Part shown: positions 37,188-47,340 of the stretch, in pieces
Position numbering within the stretch: position 1 is the stretch's first letter
Layout: the number at the start of each line of letters is the position of its first letter
Origin: Bacteroidales bacterium
GTDB taxonomy: Bacteria > Bacteroidota > Bacteroidia > Bacteroidales > Muribaculaceae
Assembly: GCA_015060975.1 (NCBI GenBank)
Contig: SUXI01000001.1
Coordinates: 186,001-250,000, forward strand
Reading direction: 5' to 3'
DNA length: 64,000 nucleotides
The notes under the pieces: generated by a model
The model's input: the letters and a program-made list of their open reading frames with translations, nothing else
What the model was told of the DNA's origin: nothing
The model's database searches: none
Made by a program: the position numbers and the translations under genes

Positions 37188-37224
37188 CAAATATATATAT
37201 ATATATAATATATATATAACCAAA
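37188..37224 (-). promoter_or_regulatory. Putative promoter of the zinc-motif gene with an AT repeat in its spacer
   Basis: Minus-strand TATATTTG (37188-37195) matches TAnnTTTG, and TTTG occurs at 37221-37224. The spacer between them is 25 bp and consists almost wholly of TA dinucleotides, instead of the usual 19-21 bp. Loss of two or three TA units would restore normal spacing. Confidence 0.4.
37191..37218. repeat. AT dinucleotide tract
   Basis: About 28 bp of near-perfect alternating A and T, interrupted once. It lies in the spacer of the candidate promoter of the zinc-motif gene. Confidence 0.85.
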
Positions 37225-37269
37225 TATTTCAATATGTTTAATAACACAAACGCGTAGTTTATTCCAAAA

Positions 37270-37299
37270 AAGTGCTTTACCCCATTTTGCAAAGCACTT
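37270..37299. repeat. Inverted repeat of 9 bp
   Basis: AAGTGCTTT (37270-37278) pairs with AAAGCACTT (37291-37299), loop 12 bases. It could be an operator or a weak terminator; no T-run follows on either strand. Confidence 0.4.
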
Positions 37300-37421
37300 G
37301 TTTATCAGAACCAATAGCCATTATCCCCTTTTTGTTTACATATATGAGTGTCGAGGATAGATTGGTGTTGTCTATTTTGCACCATTTGTTGGAGAAATTT
37401 GTTTATATAGTGATGAATTTG

Positions 37422-37452
37422 TTTGAATATAGATTGAAAAATATTAACTTTG
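37422..37452 (+). promoter_or_regulatory. Putative promoter of the cytidylate kinase-like gene
   Basis: TTTG at 37422-37425, a 19-bp spacer, and TAACTTTG at 37445-37452: a full match to the Bacteroidota promoter. The predicted start of transcription is about 25 bp before the start codon. Confidence 0.75.
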
Positions 37453-37483
37453 ACATATCTTAAATCCCTTAAATGTTATAATC

Positions 37484-38128
37484 ATGAACAAGGATAATAA
37501 CTATGTAATTACCATTGGACGCCAGTTTGGAAGCGGTGGTCGTGAATTGGGCAAACTGTTGGCTTCAACATTTGGAATAGAATATTACGACAAAGAACTA
37601 TTGCAAGAAGCAGCCAAACAAGCCGGAATGAGTCCTGACTTTTTTGCGCAAAGCGATGAACGTGCCCCATCATTTTTAAGTGGAATGTTTGCAGTTGGAA
37701 CCGGATATAATCCGGCGTCATGTTATTCTTGTTCATCTACAATTCCAAATGATGGAGTATATAATGCACAGAGTGAGTTTATTCGTAGCATAGCCAATGA
37801 GAAATCGTGTGTGATAGTAGGGCGTAGTGCCGACTATGTATTGCGTGAGCATCCTCGTTGTGTGAATATATTTGTTCATTCTTCAGAAGAGGATTGTATT
37901 GCTCGCATAATGCGTCGTGGCGATAAACCCACCCCTGAACAGGCTCGCACCATTGCGCATAAAACGAATAAACTTCGTGCCAACTATTATAATTTCTATA
38001 CAGATAAGCGTTGGGGAGAAGCAACAAGCTATGACCTCACACTTAATACCTCTTTATTAAAAATGGAAGATGCAGTGGCGATTATTGCCGAATATATTAG
38101 TCGGAGGTTTGGTATAAATCCGTATTAA
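37484..38128 (+). CDS. Cytidylate kinase-like family protein
   Basis: A 214-residue P-loop kinase-like protein. It has an N-terminal ITIGRQFGSGGRELGKLL nucleotide-binding loop (about 9-26), then EYYDKELLQEAAKQ, a Cys-rich insert near 79-82 (CYSCS), CVIVGRSADYVL and R-rich lid motifs (IARIMRRGD, DLTLNTS). It belongs to the cytidylate kinase-like family that is separate from canonical Cmk, and its true substrate is not known. It stands alone, with its own promoter. Confidence 0.8.
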   Translation: MNKDNNYVITIGRQFGSGGRELGKLLASTFGIEYYDKELLQEAAKQAGMSPDFFAQSDERAPSFLSGMFAVGTGYNPASCYSCSSTIPNDGVYNAQSEFIRSIANEKSCVIVGRSADYVLREHPRCVNIFVHSSEEDCIARIMRRGDKPTPEQARTIAHKTNKLRANYYNFYTDKRWGEATSYDLTLNTSLLKMEDAVAIIAEYISRRFGINPY

Positions 38129-38193
38129 GACAAGCCCACGATACAATATGGTTAGCATAACATAGCCAGAACTTTGAATGTGGAGGTAAAGAT

Positions 38194-40374
38194 TTATAAG
38201 TCGATTTTCTTGTGGTCTTTGCGATTGAAGGCGTTTTTCTTAATCTGTATTAGTTTGCGATATAATCCATGAAGTTTAAACCATATAGGAGAGGGCACAG
38301 AATGAATGTCTGATGACATGGGATCGACAAACGTATTTATTGGTTCGGCTTGACCAAATTGTTCAGGGTAAAGCACAATCAAATTGTTGCGTGAAAAATA
38401 TTTCTGCAAGAATCCTGGTGCATCAGCCATATCGTCATTATGCGATACCGATGATTCACGAGCCGAAACCAATACAAATAAATCATCATCAAGAATGCGG
38501 TTGGCAAGTAACACAAAGTCTTCCCATCGTTCCACATCACGATATTCATGACGAATGTCATAACGACCGCGATGAAAAATGCCCTTGATAAGCGGTTGGG
38601 TATCGGGGTGGCAACAAAATATCACCCTACACCCTATTTCGCGAGTGAGGTTTCCAATCGCCTTCACCCAATGGCTGAATCCGGTCTCAAATTGTGCCAT
38701 AGGAGGAACGGCGACAACAATGCGAGTAATTGTATTTATCGGAATAAAACAACGAGTCATTACTACCATTTGATTGGTTGCTTTGAGAAGCTGTTCGATT
38801 TTTGTTCCGAAGAAACTGTCGATAACTGTCGATTTGCGGTGCATCCCTATTATCACATCTGTAATATCTCGTTCTTCTATAGCATTTAATAGCCCGGCGA
38901 CTGTATTAATGTCATAGCGTTCAATGGGTGTAATCTCCACATCAACACTCGATGCCGATTTCACAGCAATATCAAGAGCATTTTGTCCTATCGCTCTTGA
39001 TGCCGCCGAGTTGTCGTTGCGCACATGAATGGCGTAAATATCGTTTTTTTGTCGTGGATTACGCAACAATAGAGCCAATTCGGTAAGCGATTGAACCGTA
39101 ATGGGGTTTGCTACCGGTATGAGTATTCTTGTTTCACGTTTAGTATCTTCCACTTCGGCTCCCTCATTGGTGAGCATGTCGATTCTCATTCTTGACGCCG
39201 CTCGAGCGGTAGCAATTGGAGCGATGGCACATGTGATGAGAATCATCAATACCGTACCATTAAGTATCGTTTCATCCATCATGCGACTGCCGTCGGGCAT
39301 TATCATGTTGTATCCAATGGTCACAACGGCAAGAGCCACCGCTGTGTGAGCTGTTGTCAATCCAAACATCATACGTCGTGCCACGCCTCTCATTCCATAA
39401 ATTTTTTGCGCAATCCATGCTGCAATCCACTTGCCAATAATAGCAACGATAATCATATTGGTTGCCACATATAGAGTGTTTACATTGGAAATGACTTTCA
39501 CATCAATCATCATCCCAACCCCTATCAAAAAGTAGGGAATGAATAACGCATTTCCTACAAATTCAATGCGATTCATCAATGGAGACGCATTAGGTACATA
39601 TCGATTCAATACTAATCCGGCAAAGAAAGCGCCAAGTACGGCTTCAAGCTCGATGATTTGAGCAAACCATGAAGCAAGAAACACCATAGCCATTACAAAA
39701 ATATACTGTGTGACATTATCGCTGTAATGCTTAAAGAACCATCGTGTTATTCGTGGATATGTGTATAGAATCACAATGCAATATATGGTCAATTCGAGGA
39801 GCAAGCGTAAAAGATCGGACCAGGCAAATTCTCCGGTGCGATGCACATTCACTGCGCCGGCAAGTACAAGTAATGCCCCGATTACAGCAATTATAGTGCC
39901 TACTACCGCTATCAAAACCGCCGGATTTTTTGTGAGTCCAAATCGTGCAACAATGGGATAAGAAATCAATGTGTGAGATGCATACATTGACGCAAGTAAT
40001 ATAGATGTGACCCAATTCAAGTGGAGAATATATACACTTGCCAACGTTCCCACCATCATAGGGAATAAAAATGTCAGCAAACCAAATACGAGTCCTCGTT
40101 TAAGATTGCGGCGGAGATGATACATATCAATCTCAATCCCGGCAAGAAACATGATATAAAGAATCCCTACTTGCCCAAAAAGCTCAAAGCTCATGTCTCG
40201 AGCAAGTATATTAAGTCCATGCGGACCAATTGCCACTCCCGCAACGATTAATCCTATTATATGGGGAATCTTAAATTTATTGAGAACTACAGGCGACAAT
40301 AAAATAATCACCAGAACTATAAAAAAAATTAATACCGGGGATGTAACAAAAGGTGTTGTTGTCGCAAAAATCAT
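38194..40374 (-). CDS. CPA2-type cation/proton antiporter with C-terminal universal-stress-protein domain
   Basis: Large inner-membrane transporter, about 726 residues. The N-terminal part (about 10-400) has 12 or so hydrophobic segments with the CPA2 features GPHGL, EIDMYHLRRN and LGAFFAGLVLNR. The C-terminal half is cytoplasmic and resembles two UspA-like domains (ILIPVANPITVQSL, IIGMHRKSTVIDSFFG). It probably exchanges Na+ or K+ for protons. The frame runs to a TTG at 40419, but the exact promoter element at 40407-40414 lies inside that extension, so the ATG at 40374 is preferred. Confidence 0.87.
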   Translation of the reverse strand: MIFATTTPFVTSPVLIFFIVLVIILLSPVVLNKFKIPHIIGLIVAGVAIGPHGLNILARDMSFELFGQVGILYIMFLAGIEIDMYHLRRNLKRGLVFGLLTFLFPMMVGTLASVYILHLNWVTSILLASMYASHTLISYPIVARFGLTKNPAVLIAVVGTIIAVIGALLVLAGAVNVHRTGEFAWSDLLRLLLELTIYCIVILYTYPRITRWFFKHYSDNVTQYIFVMAMVFLASWFAQIIELEAVLGAFFAGLVLNRYVPNASPLMNRIEFVGNALFIPYFLIGVGMMIDVKVISNVNTLYVATNMIIVAIIGKWIAAWIAQKIYGMRGVARRMMFGLTTAHTAVALAVVTIGYNMIMPDGSRMMDETILNGTVLMILITCAIAPIATARAASRMRIDMLTNEGAEVEDTKRETRILIPVANPITVQSLTELALLLRNPRQKNDIYAIHVRNDNSAASRAIGQNALDIAVKSASSVDVEITPIERYDINTVAGLLNAIEERDITDVIIGMHRKSTVIDSFFGTKIEQLLKATNQMVVMTRCFIPINTITRIVVAVPPMAQFETGFSHWVKAIGNLTREIGCRVIFCCHPDTQPLIKGIFHRGRYDIRHEYRDVERWEDFVLLANRILDDDLFVLVSARESSVSHNDDMADAPGFLQKYFSRNNLIVLYPEQFGQAEPINTFVDPMSSDIHSVPSPIWFKLHGLYRKLIQIKKNAFNRKDHKKIDL

Positions 40375-40393
40375 GGTAAATAAGGTCTGTTTT

Positions 40394-40420
40394 TTATTTG
40401 GTAGTGCAAAATTAATCAAT
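40394..40420 (-). promoter_or_regulatory. Putative promoter of the antiporter gene (27-bp module shared with gldE)
   Basis: Minus-strand TAATTTTG at 40407-40414 matches TAnnTTTG. The 27 bp match the plus strand at 12656-12682 at 25 positions; the only difference is two adjacent bases just after TTTTG. The leader to the ATG at 40374 would be about 25 bases. Confidence 0.55.
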
Positions 40421-40609
40421 TCTTTCTAAAACCGCAACCATTTTCGTTTTGGTTGTCTTATTTTGGTTGAGGCCTTATAGGGTAAAGTTATATGACTCTT
40501 AGGTCCCCAAATAACTAAAGGGAGCTTCTATAAATTGCCTTAAATGGTCTATATGATAAATTTGGAATAAATTCAAAACAAATTCTTAGCCATACTGAAA
40601 AATTCTTTG

Positions 40610-40617
40610 TAAATTTG
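40610..40617 (+). promoter_or_regulatory. Putative -7 element for pheT
   Basis: TAAATTTG matches TAnnTTTG, 21 bp before the pheT ATG. The -33 region lacks a clear TTTG. Confidence 0.5.
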
Positions 40618-40638
40618 CGTAATTTTACATTTTTACTT

Positions 40639-43104
40639 ATGAATATATCATATAATTGGCTCAAAGAATATATTGATTTCAAGCTCTCTGCCGAAGAGCT
40701 TGGTGCGGCATTGACATCCATAGGTCTTGAAGTGGGTGGAATAGAAGAAGTTGAATCTATTCGTGGCGGTCTCCGCGGAGTTGTAATAGGGAAGGTTCTC
40801 ACTTGTGTTGACCATCCCAATAGCGACCACCTTCACATTACTACAGTTGACCTTGGTAATGGAGAACCTACACAAATTGTGTGTGGTGCACCAAATGTAG
40901 CTGCCGGGCAAACTGTTGTTGTAGCCACAGTGGGTACAACTCTTTATGATGGAGACCAAGAATTTCAAATAAAGAAATCAAAAATTCGTGGTGTAGAGTC
41001 ATTTGGAATGATTTGTGCCGAAGATGAAATTGGTATCGGGCATTCCCACGATGGTATCATCGTGTTGACCAATGATGTAAAACCCGGCACTCCTGCCGCT
41101 GAATATTATAATCTCACAAGTGATTATGTGCTTGAGGTTGATTTGACCCCTAACCGCATTGATGCCGCATCACACTATGGTGTGGCTCGCGACCTAAGCG
41201 CATGGTTGGCTCAAAACAATCAAGCAACACAAATCAAACGCCCAAATATCGATGATTTTAAAATTGACCGTCAAGACGGGGCTATTGTTGTTGAAGTTGA
41301 AGATGCGACAGCTGCTCCACGATATGCAGGTGTGACTATACGAGGAGTCAAAGTAGCCGAGAGCCCCAAATGGCTGAAAGACCGCTTGACAGCTATTGGA
41401 CAACGTCCCATCAATAATATTGTCGATATAACAAATTATCTTCTTCATGCAATGGGGCAACCTCTTCATTGTTTCGACCTTGACAAGGTAAAGGGAGAGA
41501 AAATAGTAGTGCGTACATGCTCCGAAGGGACTTTGTTTACAACTCTTGATGAAGTAGAACGTAAACTCAATAGTGCCGATTTGATGATTTGTAATGCCGA
41601 AGAACCAATGTGTATTGCGGGAGTGTTTGGCGGGCTTGACTCGGGTGTTACCGATTCAACGACATCAATATTCCTTGAGAGTGCATATTTTAATCCTACA
41701 ACAGTGCGTAAAACGGCCCGCCGTCATGGTCTTAATACAGATTCTTCATTCCGTTTTGAACGTGGTGTAGATCCTAATGGAACATTATATGTTTTGAAAT
41801 TAGCCGCTTTGATGGTTAAAAATCTTGCAGGTGGTGAGATTTGTGGAGAAGTAGTAGATTTTTATCCAAATGAAATAAAACCTTTCCCGGTAACATTATC
41901 ATATAATTATCTTAACAATCTCATTGGCAAAGAAATTCCAACAGAGACCGTTGACAATATACTTCGTTCACTCGAAATAGAAATTAGGAATCGTCGAGAT
42001 GGAGAGATTGACCTCGAAGTGCCAACATATCGCGTTGATGTTCAACGCCCTTGCGACGTTGTTGAGGATGTTTTGCGTATATATGGATATAATAACATAG
42101 AGTTTAACTCAACTTTACATGCGACTCTGTCATTTAAGACGTTTACCGATAAAGCTAATGATTTAAGAGAACTTATAAGTAATCAACTCACTGCCACAGG
42201 TTTTAATGAGATTTTAAATAACTCATTAACTGCCGAAAACTACTATGACGGTCTTTCACAATATCCTATTGCCAATTGTGTGAAACTACTCAATCCGTTA
42301 AGTAATGACCTTAATGTGATGAGGCAAACGCTTTTATTTGGAGGTTTGGAATCGTTGGCACACAATATCAATCGTAAGTCAGACGATTTGATGATGTATG
42401 AGTTTGGCAATGTATATTTTTTCAATCCCGAGGTTCAATCAACCATTGAAGCACCTCTTGCTCCCTATTATGAGTCGGAGAGATTAGCATTGTGGCTCAC
42501 TGGTAATATTCGTCAAGGAAATTGGGCTCGACCCGAGGAAAAGGCTACCATATATGACCTCAAAGCAATAGTGGGAAACATCTTGACCCGTATGGGCATT
42601 TCAACTCGAGAATTGATGCTTACAGATGGAAACGAGGAGATATATAGCGCATCAATCAATATCGCCACTCGTGCAGGGAAACAACTTGGAACCATGGGAA
42701 TTGTAGCTAAAGCAATTCTTAAGAAAGCCGATATTAAGCAAGAAGTGCTTTTTGCTGAGCTTGACTGGAATGCACTTGTAAAATTGTCACTTAAAAAGAA
42801 CGTGACATTTGCTCCTCTACCCAAAACTCAACCTGTGAAACGAGACCTTGCACTGCTTATTGATAAATCGGTTACGATGGCACAAATTGAAGCGGTAGTA
42901 AGAGAAAGTGAGCGCAAATTGCTCAAAGATGTCGTTCTGTTTGATGTGTATGAAGGCAAGAACCTGCCTGAAGGGAAAAAATCATATGCGATAGCAATTA
43001 CAATTCAAGATGATGAAAAAACACTTCAAGACAAGCAAATCGAAGCAGTAATTACTAAAGTGGTGACCAATTTGCAAAAACGTCTTGGAGTTGAGCTTAG
43101 ATAA
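40639..43104 (+). CDS. pheT: Phenylalanine--tRNA ligase beta subunit
   Basis: Beta chain of the (alpha-beta)2 enzyme that charges tRNA-Phe. The protein (about 821 residues) starts MNISYNWLKEYIDF and has the EMAP-II-like tRNA-binding domain (about 40-150), B3/B4 editing domain, B5 DNA-binding-like domain, and the C-terminal anticodon-binding FDX-ACB domain (about 730-821). pheS is not adjacent, which is common in Bacteroidota. The ATG at 40639 is chosen over the frame from 40615 because the conserved N-terminus begins there. yebC follows after 38 bp. Confidence 0.95.
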   Translation: MNISYNWLKEYIDFKLSAEELGAALTSIGLEVGGIEEVESIRGGLRGVVIGKVLTCVDHPNSDHLHITTVDLGNGEPTQIVCGAPNVAAGQTVVVATVGTTLYDGDQEFQIKKSKIRGVESFGMICAEDEIGIGHSHDGIIVLTNDVKPGTPAAEYYNLTSDYVLEVDLTPNRIDAASHYGVARDLSAWLAQNNQATQIKRPNIDDFKIDRQDGAIVVEVEDATAAPRYAGVTIRGVKVAESPKWLKDRLTAIGQRPINNIVDITNYLLHAMGQPLHCFDLDKVKGEKIVVRTCSEGTLFTTLDEVERKLNSADLMICNAEEPMCIAGVFGGLDSGVTDSTTSIFLESAYFNPTTVRKTARRHGLNTDSSFRFERGVDPNGTLYVLKLAALMVKNLAGGEICGEVVDFYPNEIKPFPVTLSYNYLNNLIGKEIPTETVDNILRSLEIEIRNRRDGEIDLEVPTYRVDVQRPCDVVEDVLRIYGYNNIEFNSTLHATLSFKTFTDKANDLRELISNQLTATGFNEILNNSLTAENYYDGLSQYPIANCVKLLNPLSNDLNVMRQTLLFGGLESLAHNINRKSDDLMMYEFGNVYFFNPEVQSTIEAPLAPYYESERLALWLTGNIRQGNWARPEEKATIYDLKAIVGNILTRMGISTRELMLTDGNEEIYSASINIATRAGKQLGTMGIVAKAILKKADIKQEVLFAELDWNALVKLSLKKNVTFAPLPKTQPVKRDLALLIDKSVTMAQIEAVVRESERKLLKDVVLFDVYEGKNLPEGKKSYAIAITIQDDEKTLQDKQIEAVITKVVTNLQKRLGVELR

Positions 43105-43142
43105 AGATTAACATTTAAAAACTAAATAAAAAATAAACCACA

Positions 43143-43865
43143 ATGGGAAGAGCTTTTGAATATCGTAAAGCAAGAAAACTCAAACGATGGGGTAACATGT
43201 CTCGCACTTTTACTCGCATCGGTAAAGAAATTACTATCGCAGCCAAAGCAGGCGGCCCAGATCCCGATACAAACCCGCGTTTGCGTGCATTAATGCAAAA
43301 TGCCAAAGCTGCAAATATGCCTAAAGATACCGTTGAACGCGCTATCAAAAAAGCAACAGAAAAAGATACCGGAGATTATAAAGAAATCATCTACGAAGGA
43401 TACGGACCATTTGGTATCGCTATCGTTGTAGAAGCGGCAACTGACAATAATACTCGCACTGTTGCCAACGTGCGCTCTTATTTCAACAAATTTGGTGGTA
43501 GCCTTGGCACTTCAGGCAGTTTGACATTCCTTTTTGAGCATAAATGCACATTCCATGTCGTTGCTAAAGAAGGTGTTGACCTTGAAGAACTTGAACTCGA
43601 ACTCATCGATTTTGGTGTAGATGAAATAGACTTTGATGAGGAAGAAAACGAAATTGTATTGTCGGCTCCATTTGAATGCAACTCTGAAATTCAAAAATAT
43701 CTCGAAGAAAACGGTTTTGAAATTAAGAGTTCTGAATTTGTCCGCATTCCTAACGATCTTAAAGAGGTTAACGAAGAACAACGCACTCAGCTTGAAAAAC
43801 TTCTTGAAAAATTTGAAGACGATGACGATGTGCAAAACGTGTTCCACAATATGAAAGAAGAGTAA
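43143..43865 (+). CDS. YebC/PmpR family DNA-binding or translation regulator
   Basis: A 240-residue member of a family with members acting as transcriptional regulators and, in recent work, in translation of proline-rich stretches. It starts MGRAFEYRKARKLKRWGNMSR, and keeps GGPDPDTNPRLRALMQNAKAANMPKDTVERAIKKA (residues about 38-72) and YEGYGPFGIAIVVEAATDN. The C-terminal tail is acidic (DDDDV). It ends in a bidirectional terminator before the convergent mutS. Confidence 0.92.
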   Translation: MGRAFEYRKARKLKRWGNMSRTFTRIGKEITIAAKAGGPDPDTNPRLRALMQNAKAANMPKDTVERAIKKATEKDTGDYKEIIYEGYGPFGIAIVVEAATDNNTRTVANVRSYFNKFGGSLGTSGSLTFLFEHKCTFHVVAKEGVDLEELELELIDFGVDEIDFDEEENEIVLSAPFECNSEIQKYLEENGFEIKSSEFVRIPNDLKEVNEEQRTQLEKLLEKFEDDDDVQNVFHNMKEE

Positions 43866-43890
43866 TCGCAATCTCTATCGATAGAAGGCA

Positions 43891-43927
43891 AACGGCAGTT
43901 TAGTTGTTAGCTAAAACTGCCGTTTTT
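43891..43927 (+). terminator. Bidirectional terminator between the YebC-family gene and mutS
   Basis: AACGGCAGTTT (43891-43901) and AAACTGCCGTT (43914-43924) form an 11-bp stem followed by TTTTT on the plus strand; A bases precede the stem in the other direction. It lies between two converging genes. Confidence 0.85.
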
Positions 43928-43953
43928 TGTATGATTTATTATGTTGAGAAATG

Positions 43954-46572
43954 TTACTCTTTGCCGGTTATGATTTTGCGTATGTCGTGAAGTTTGTTTA
44001 AAGCCGCCATCGGGGTTAAATTATTTATATCGAGGTCTCGAATTTCGTCACGAACTTGACTTAAAACCGGATCGTCCAATTGAAAAAATGACAATTGCAT
44101 TCCCCCGCATTGATTGGCTACTGTTTCAAGGTCTTTGTTTATGTCTCCTTTACGGTTGTTTGACTCAAGTTGTTGTAGTACTTTGTCGGCTCTCGAAACT
44201 ATTGATTGTGGCATGCCGGCAAGTTTTGCCACATGTATTCCGAAACTGTGTTCCGAACCTCCGCGAGTTAATTTGCGCAAAAATACCACTTTCCCATCAA
44301 TTTCTTTTACTGATACATTATAGTTCACCACTCTTGAAAAGCTTTTTTCCATTTCATTTAGTTCGTGGTAGTGTGTGGCGAAGAGAGTTTTTGGGCGGAT
44401 GCCTTTGTATTCATGTATATGTTCTACTATTGCCCATGCGATGGATATGCCGTCGTAGGTTGATGTGCCACGTCCTAACTCATCAAAGAGTATAAGGCTA
44501 CGTTCGCTCATATTGTTGAGAATAGATGCCGCTTCATTCATTTCTACCATAAATGTGGATTCACCGAGAGAAATATTGTCGCTGGCTCCCACACGAGTGA
44601 AAATTTTATCTACAACACCTATACGAGCGCTGTCGGCTGCAACGAAACTCCCTATTTGTGCCATGAGCACATTTATTGCTGTTTGCCGCAATAGTGCCGA
44701 TTTCCCCGACATATTTGGACCGGTAATCATCATCACTTGTGTGCCATTGTTGCTCAGCGACACGCTGTTGGTGATATATGGTTCGCCAATTGGCAACTCT
44801 TTTTCGATAACAGGGTGTCGTCCTTCTACAATTTCAATGTCGAGCGAATCATTTACAATAGGGCGGTTGTAGCGATTCTCCATGGCGACACGCGTAAATG
44901 CCACAAGGCAATCGAGGTTGGCAATCAACGAGGCATTGAGTTGTATCGCCGGGATATATTGAGCCAATGCGCTAACTAATTCATTATATAACCGTGTTTC
45001 AATAGCGAGAATGCGCTCTTGTGCCCCAAGAATTTTCTCCTCATATTCCTTTAGCTCTTGTGTAATATATCGTTCGGCATTGACAAGTGTTTGTTTGCGT
45101 ATCCATTCTTCAGGGACTTTGTCTTTATGAGTATTGGTTACTTCAATATAGTAGCCAAACACGTTATTATAAGCGATTTTGAGGCTTGGAATACCTGTTG
45201 CTTCGCTTTCTCGCATTTGCACTTTCATGAGATAATCTTTCCCTTGGAAAGCTATTTCACGCAGTTCATCAAGTTCGGCATCAACCCCATCTCTTATCAC
45301 AGTGCCTCGATTCACGGCTGTAGGCGCATCATCTACAATCTCACGAGAAATGCGCTCGTTGATTGATGTGCATGGATTAAGTTGTTCTCCTATTGCTTGC
45401 AATGATTCATGATGAGCATTACAGCATAATGTTTTTATAGGCTGTATTGCTGAGAGTGCATTGCGCATTTGTACAATTTCTCGAGGTGTAACACGTCCCA
45501 CAGCCACCTTTGAAATCAATCGTTCAAGGTCACCAATTTGTTCGAGCGAGGTTTTTATTTGGTCACGTTCCTCGGGATGACGGAAGAAGTATTCTACCAC
45601 ATCCAAGCGTGCGTTAATAGCCTTTACATCTTTTAATGGGAATAATATCCATCGGCGCAATAATCGTGCTCCCATGGGGCTTATTGTGCGATCAAGCACG
45701 CTCAAAAGGCTTTTTCCATCTTCGGCAAGGCTATCGATAAGTTCAAGATTTCTCACTGTGAATTTATCAAGGCGCACAAATCTATCTTCCTCAATGCGCG
45801 ATAGATTATTGATGTGGGCTATTTGGTTATGCTGTGTAATATCGAGATAATGCAGTATTGCTCCCGATGCGATGACTGCCGCCGGCATTTTGTTGATGCC
45901 AAAACCTTTAAGGCTCGACGTCTCAAATTGTTTTAGTAGCCTGTCCATAGCGGCATCGTCGGTAAATACCCAATCATCAAGCTCAAAAGTGAAATATCTA
46001 GCCGAAAAAACATCTTCGATAAGTGAACGATTGCCTCGCTCCACAAGAACCTCTTTTGGTGAAAAATTCCCAAGAAGTTTGTCGATATAGTCAGCGTTTC
46101 CTTCAGCGGTGAGAAATTCTCCGGTGCTGATATCAAGAAATGCTACACCAATTAAGCCATGTTTGGCAAAATGGACTGCTGCGAGAAAATTGTTTTCACG
46201 ATGTTCGAGAATGTTGTCGTTGATTGAGACCCCTGGAGTTACCAATTCTGTTATTCCACGTTTTACCAATTTTTTTGTCAACTTAGGGTCTTCAAGTTGT
46301 TCGCATATTGCAACACGTTTCCCGGCTCTTACAAGTTTTGGCAAATATGTATCAAGAGCGTGATGTGGAAAACCGGCAAGTTCAACATGTTGAGCCGAGC
46401 CATTGGCGCGTCGAGTCAATGTGATACCTAAAATCTCAGATGAGGCTATTGCATCGTCAGAGAATGTTTCATAAAAATCTCCTACACGAAATAACAATAT
46501 TGCATCGGGATGCTTTTGTTTCATCTCAATATATTGTTTCATTAATGGGGTCTCAACTATCTTTTTTGCCAC
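43954..46572 (-). CDS. mutS: DNA mismatch repair protein MutS
   Basis: Recognises base mismatches and small loops and recruits MutL. The 872-residue protein has the N-terminal mismatch-binding motif [11 protein letters not shown], connector and lever domains, and the C-terminal ATPase with Walker [10 protein letters not shown] and Walker B near [17 protein letters not shown]. The start is a GTG at 46572 ([10 protein letters not shown]); a stop lies close upstream in frame. A small overlapping open frame is described separately. Confidence 0.97.
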   Translation of the reverse strand: MAKKIVETPLMKQYIEMKQKHPDAILLFRVGDFYETFSDDAIASSEILGITLTRRANGSAQHVELAGFPHHALDTYLPKLVRAGKRVAICEQLEDPKLTKKLVKRGITELVTPGVSINDNILEHRENNFLAAVHFAKHGLIGVAFLDISTGEFLTAEGNADYIDKLLGNFSPKEVLVERGNRSLIEDVFSARYFTFELDDWVFTDDAAMDRLLKQFETSSLKGFGINKMPAAVIASGAILHYLDITQHNQIAHINNLSRIEEDRFVRLDKFTVRNLELIDSLAEDGKSLLSVLDRTISPMGARLLRRWILFPLKDVKAINARLDVVEYFFRHPEERDQIKTSLEQIGDLERLISKVAVGRVTPREIVQMRNALSAIQPIKTLCCNAHHESLQAIGEQLNPCTSINERISREIVDDAPTAVNRGTVIRDGVDAELDELREIAFQGKDYLMKVQMRESEATGIPSLKIAYNNVFGYYIEVTNTHKDKVPEEWIRKQTLVNAERYITQELKEYEEKILGAQERILAIETRLYNELVSALAQYIPAIQLNASLIANLDCLVAFTRVAMENRYNRPIVNDSLDIEIVEGRHPVIEKELPIGEPYITNSVSLSNNGTQVMMITGPNMSGKSALLRQTAINVLMAQIGSFVAADSARIGVVDKIFTRVGASDNISLGESTFMVEMNEAASILNNMSERSLILFDELGRGTSTYDGISIAWAIVEHIHEYKGIRPKTLFATHYHELNEMEKSFSRVVNYNVSVKEIDGKVVFLRKLTRGGSEHSFGIHVAKLAGMPQSIVSRADKVLQQLESNNRKGDINKDLETVANQCGGMQLSFFQLDDPVLSQVRDEIRDLDINNLTPMAALNKLHDIRKIITGKE

Positions 46573-46860
46573 GGGAACAAGATAAATTATTTGTTATTTT
46601 ATGTCGTAAAATTACAAAAACTCCACCTATAACGCAAATGAAAAACCACAAATAACTTGAATGCGAGAGCCATGATTCTATTTTTCTCATTATTTTGTTT
46701 TGCCGAAGATAGCGTGGCGATGTTTATAACTCCGAGAATGATGAACACTATTGCGGAGCAAGGGACTAAGAACGGTAAATATATATGGTGTGTATTATGA
46801 TAACACAAGGTCAAACACAAATATGAAAAGCGACACTAATAATGTTGTTTTCATTTTCAT
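46553..46860 (-). pseudogene. Stretch of broken or very small membrane-protein frames upstream of mutS
   Basis: Three short minus-strand frames encode hydrophobic stretches. A 21-codon frame from 46860 (MKMKTTLLVSLFIF) ends in a stop. A second frame overlapping it continues with a convincing membrane segment (YLPFLVPCSAIVFIILGVI). A third, 45-codon frame from 46690 (MRKIESWLSHSSYLWFFICV) overlaps the mutS start. A one-base shift near 46800 would join the first two into one small membrane protein, suggesting a frameshifted gene. Unnamed; it could also be noise. Confidence 0.25.
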
Positions 46861-46877
46861 AATTAAGTAATATTTTA

Positions 46878-47273
46878 TTAGTTGGTTAATATCTTACAAA
46901 ACGTTTCGGGGAGGAGAATGTTTGCCTTGCCAAGGGCATTTCTAAATAGTGGCGCAATATCCTCATCGCGAAATCCGGCGATGCCACAGCCTATGCGGGT
47001 AACGTAGAATTTCAACTCCTTGTGATTGCTCGCATACTCGATGAACTCATCAACATAAGGTGCTATCGTTTCCACTCCGCCCTGCATTGTGGGAATGGCA
47101 TAAGTTTGCCCGGTTAATCCCACGCCAACGCCCCATTCGGCACCGAAATAGCGATGTGCTACACGCGCGGCACCGCCTCCATGCATGCCCGCCAAGTTGC
47201 TACCAAACACAAAAATCTCGCCCTCATTAAGATGAGTAATAAATTCGGGAGTGAATTCAATTTGTATTTCCAT
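46878..47273 (-). CDS. Macrodomain-like protein (A1S_2505-type)
   Basis: A 131-residue protein with the glycine-rich segment FGSNLAGMHGGGAA (residues 23-36), a SYALPT-like region (TYAIPTMQGGVETI), and TRIGCGIAGF (92-101). These pieces resemble the ADP-ribose-binding loops of macrodomains and a family of phage-associated proteins. It could bind or remove ADP-ribose. It is the last gene of the run containing the DUF3990 ADP-ribosyltransferase-like protein, 68 bp downstream of the small gene before it. The link in function is inferred from position only; I have no proof of enzymatic activity. Confidence 0.6.
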   Translation of the reverse strand: MEIQIEFTPEFITHLNEGEIFVFGSNLAGMHGGGAARVAHRYFGAEWGVGVGLTGQTYAIPTMQGGVETIAPYVDEFIEYASNHKELKFYVTRIGCGIAGFRDEDIAPLFRNALGKANILLPETFCKILTN

Positions 47274-47340
47274 TACTACATAAAACTAAGTAGTTCACTA
47301 TATTCAATTTATTTAACTATGGTTTTATAAATTCAGAGAA

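Larger units (their letters stand above)
37156..37483. other. Intergenic stretch with AT repeat, hairpin and two promoters
   Basis: Between the divergent zinc-motif gene (minus) and the kinase gene (plus). It holds an (AT)n tract at 37191-37218, an inverted repeat at 37270-37299, and candidate promoters for both genes listed separately. I see no coding frame I can support. Confidence 0.5.

Noticed and set aside
37272-37463. 63-codon plus-strand frame before the cytidylate kinase-like gene
   Set aside because: It overlaps a promoter with a full consensus and has no similarity; hydrophobic, but no start context. Left as intergenic DNA.
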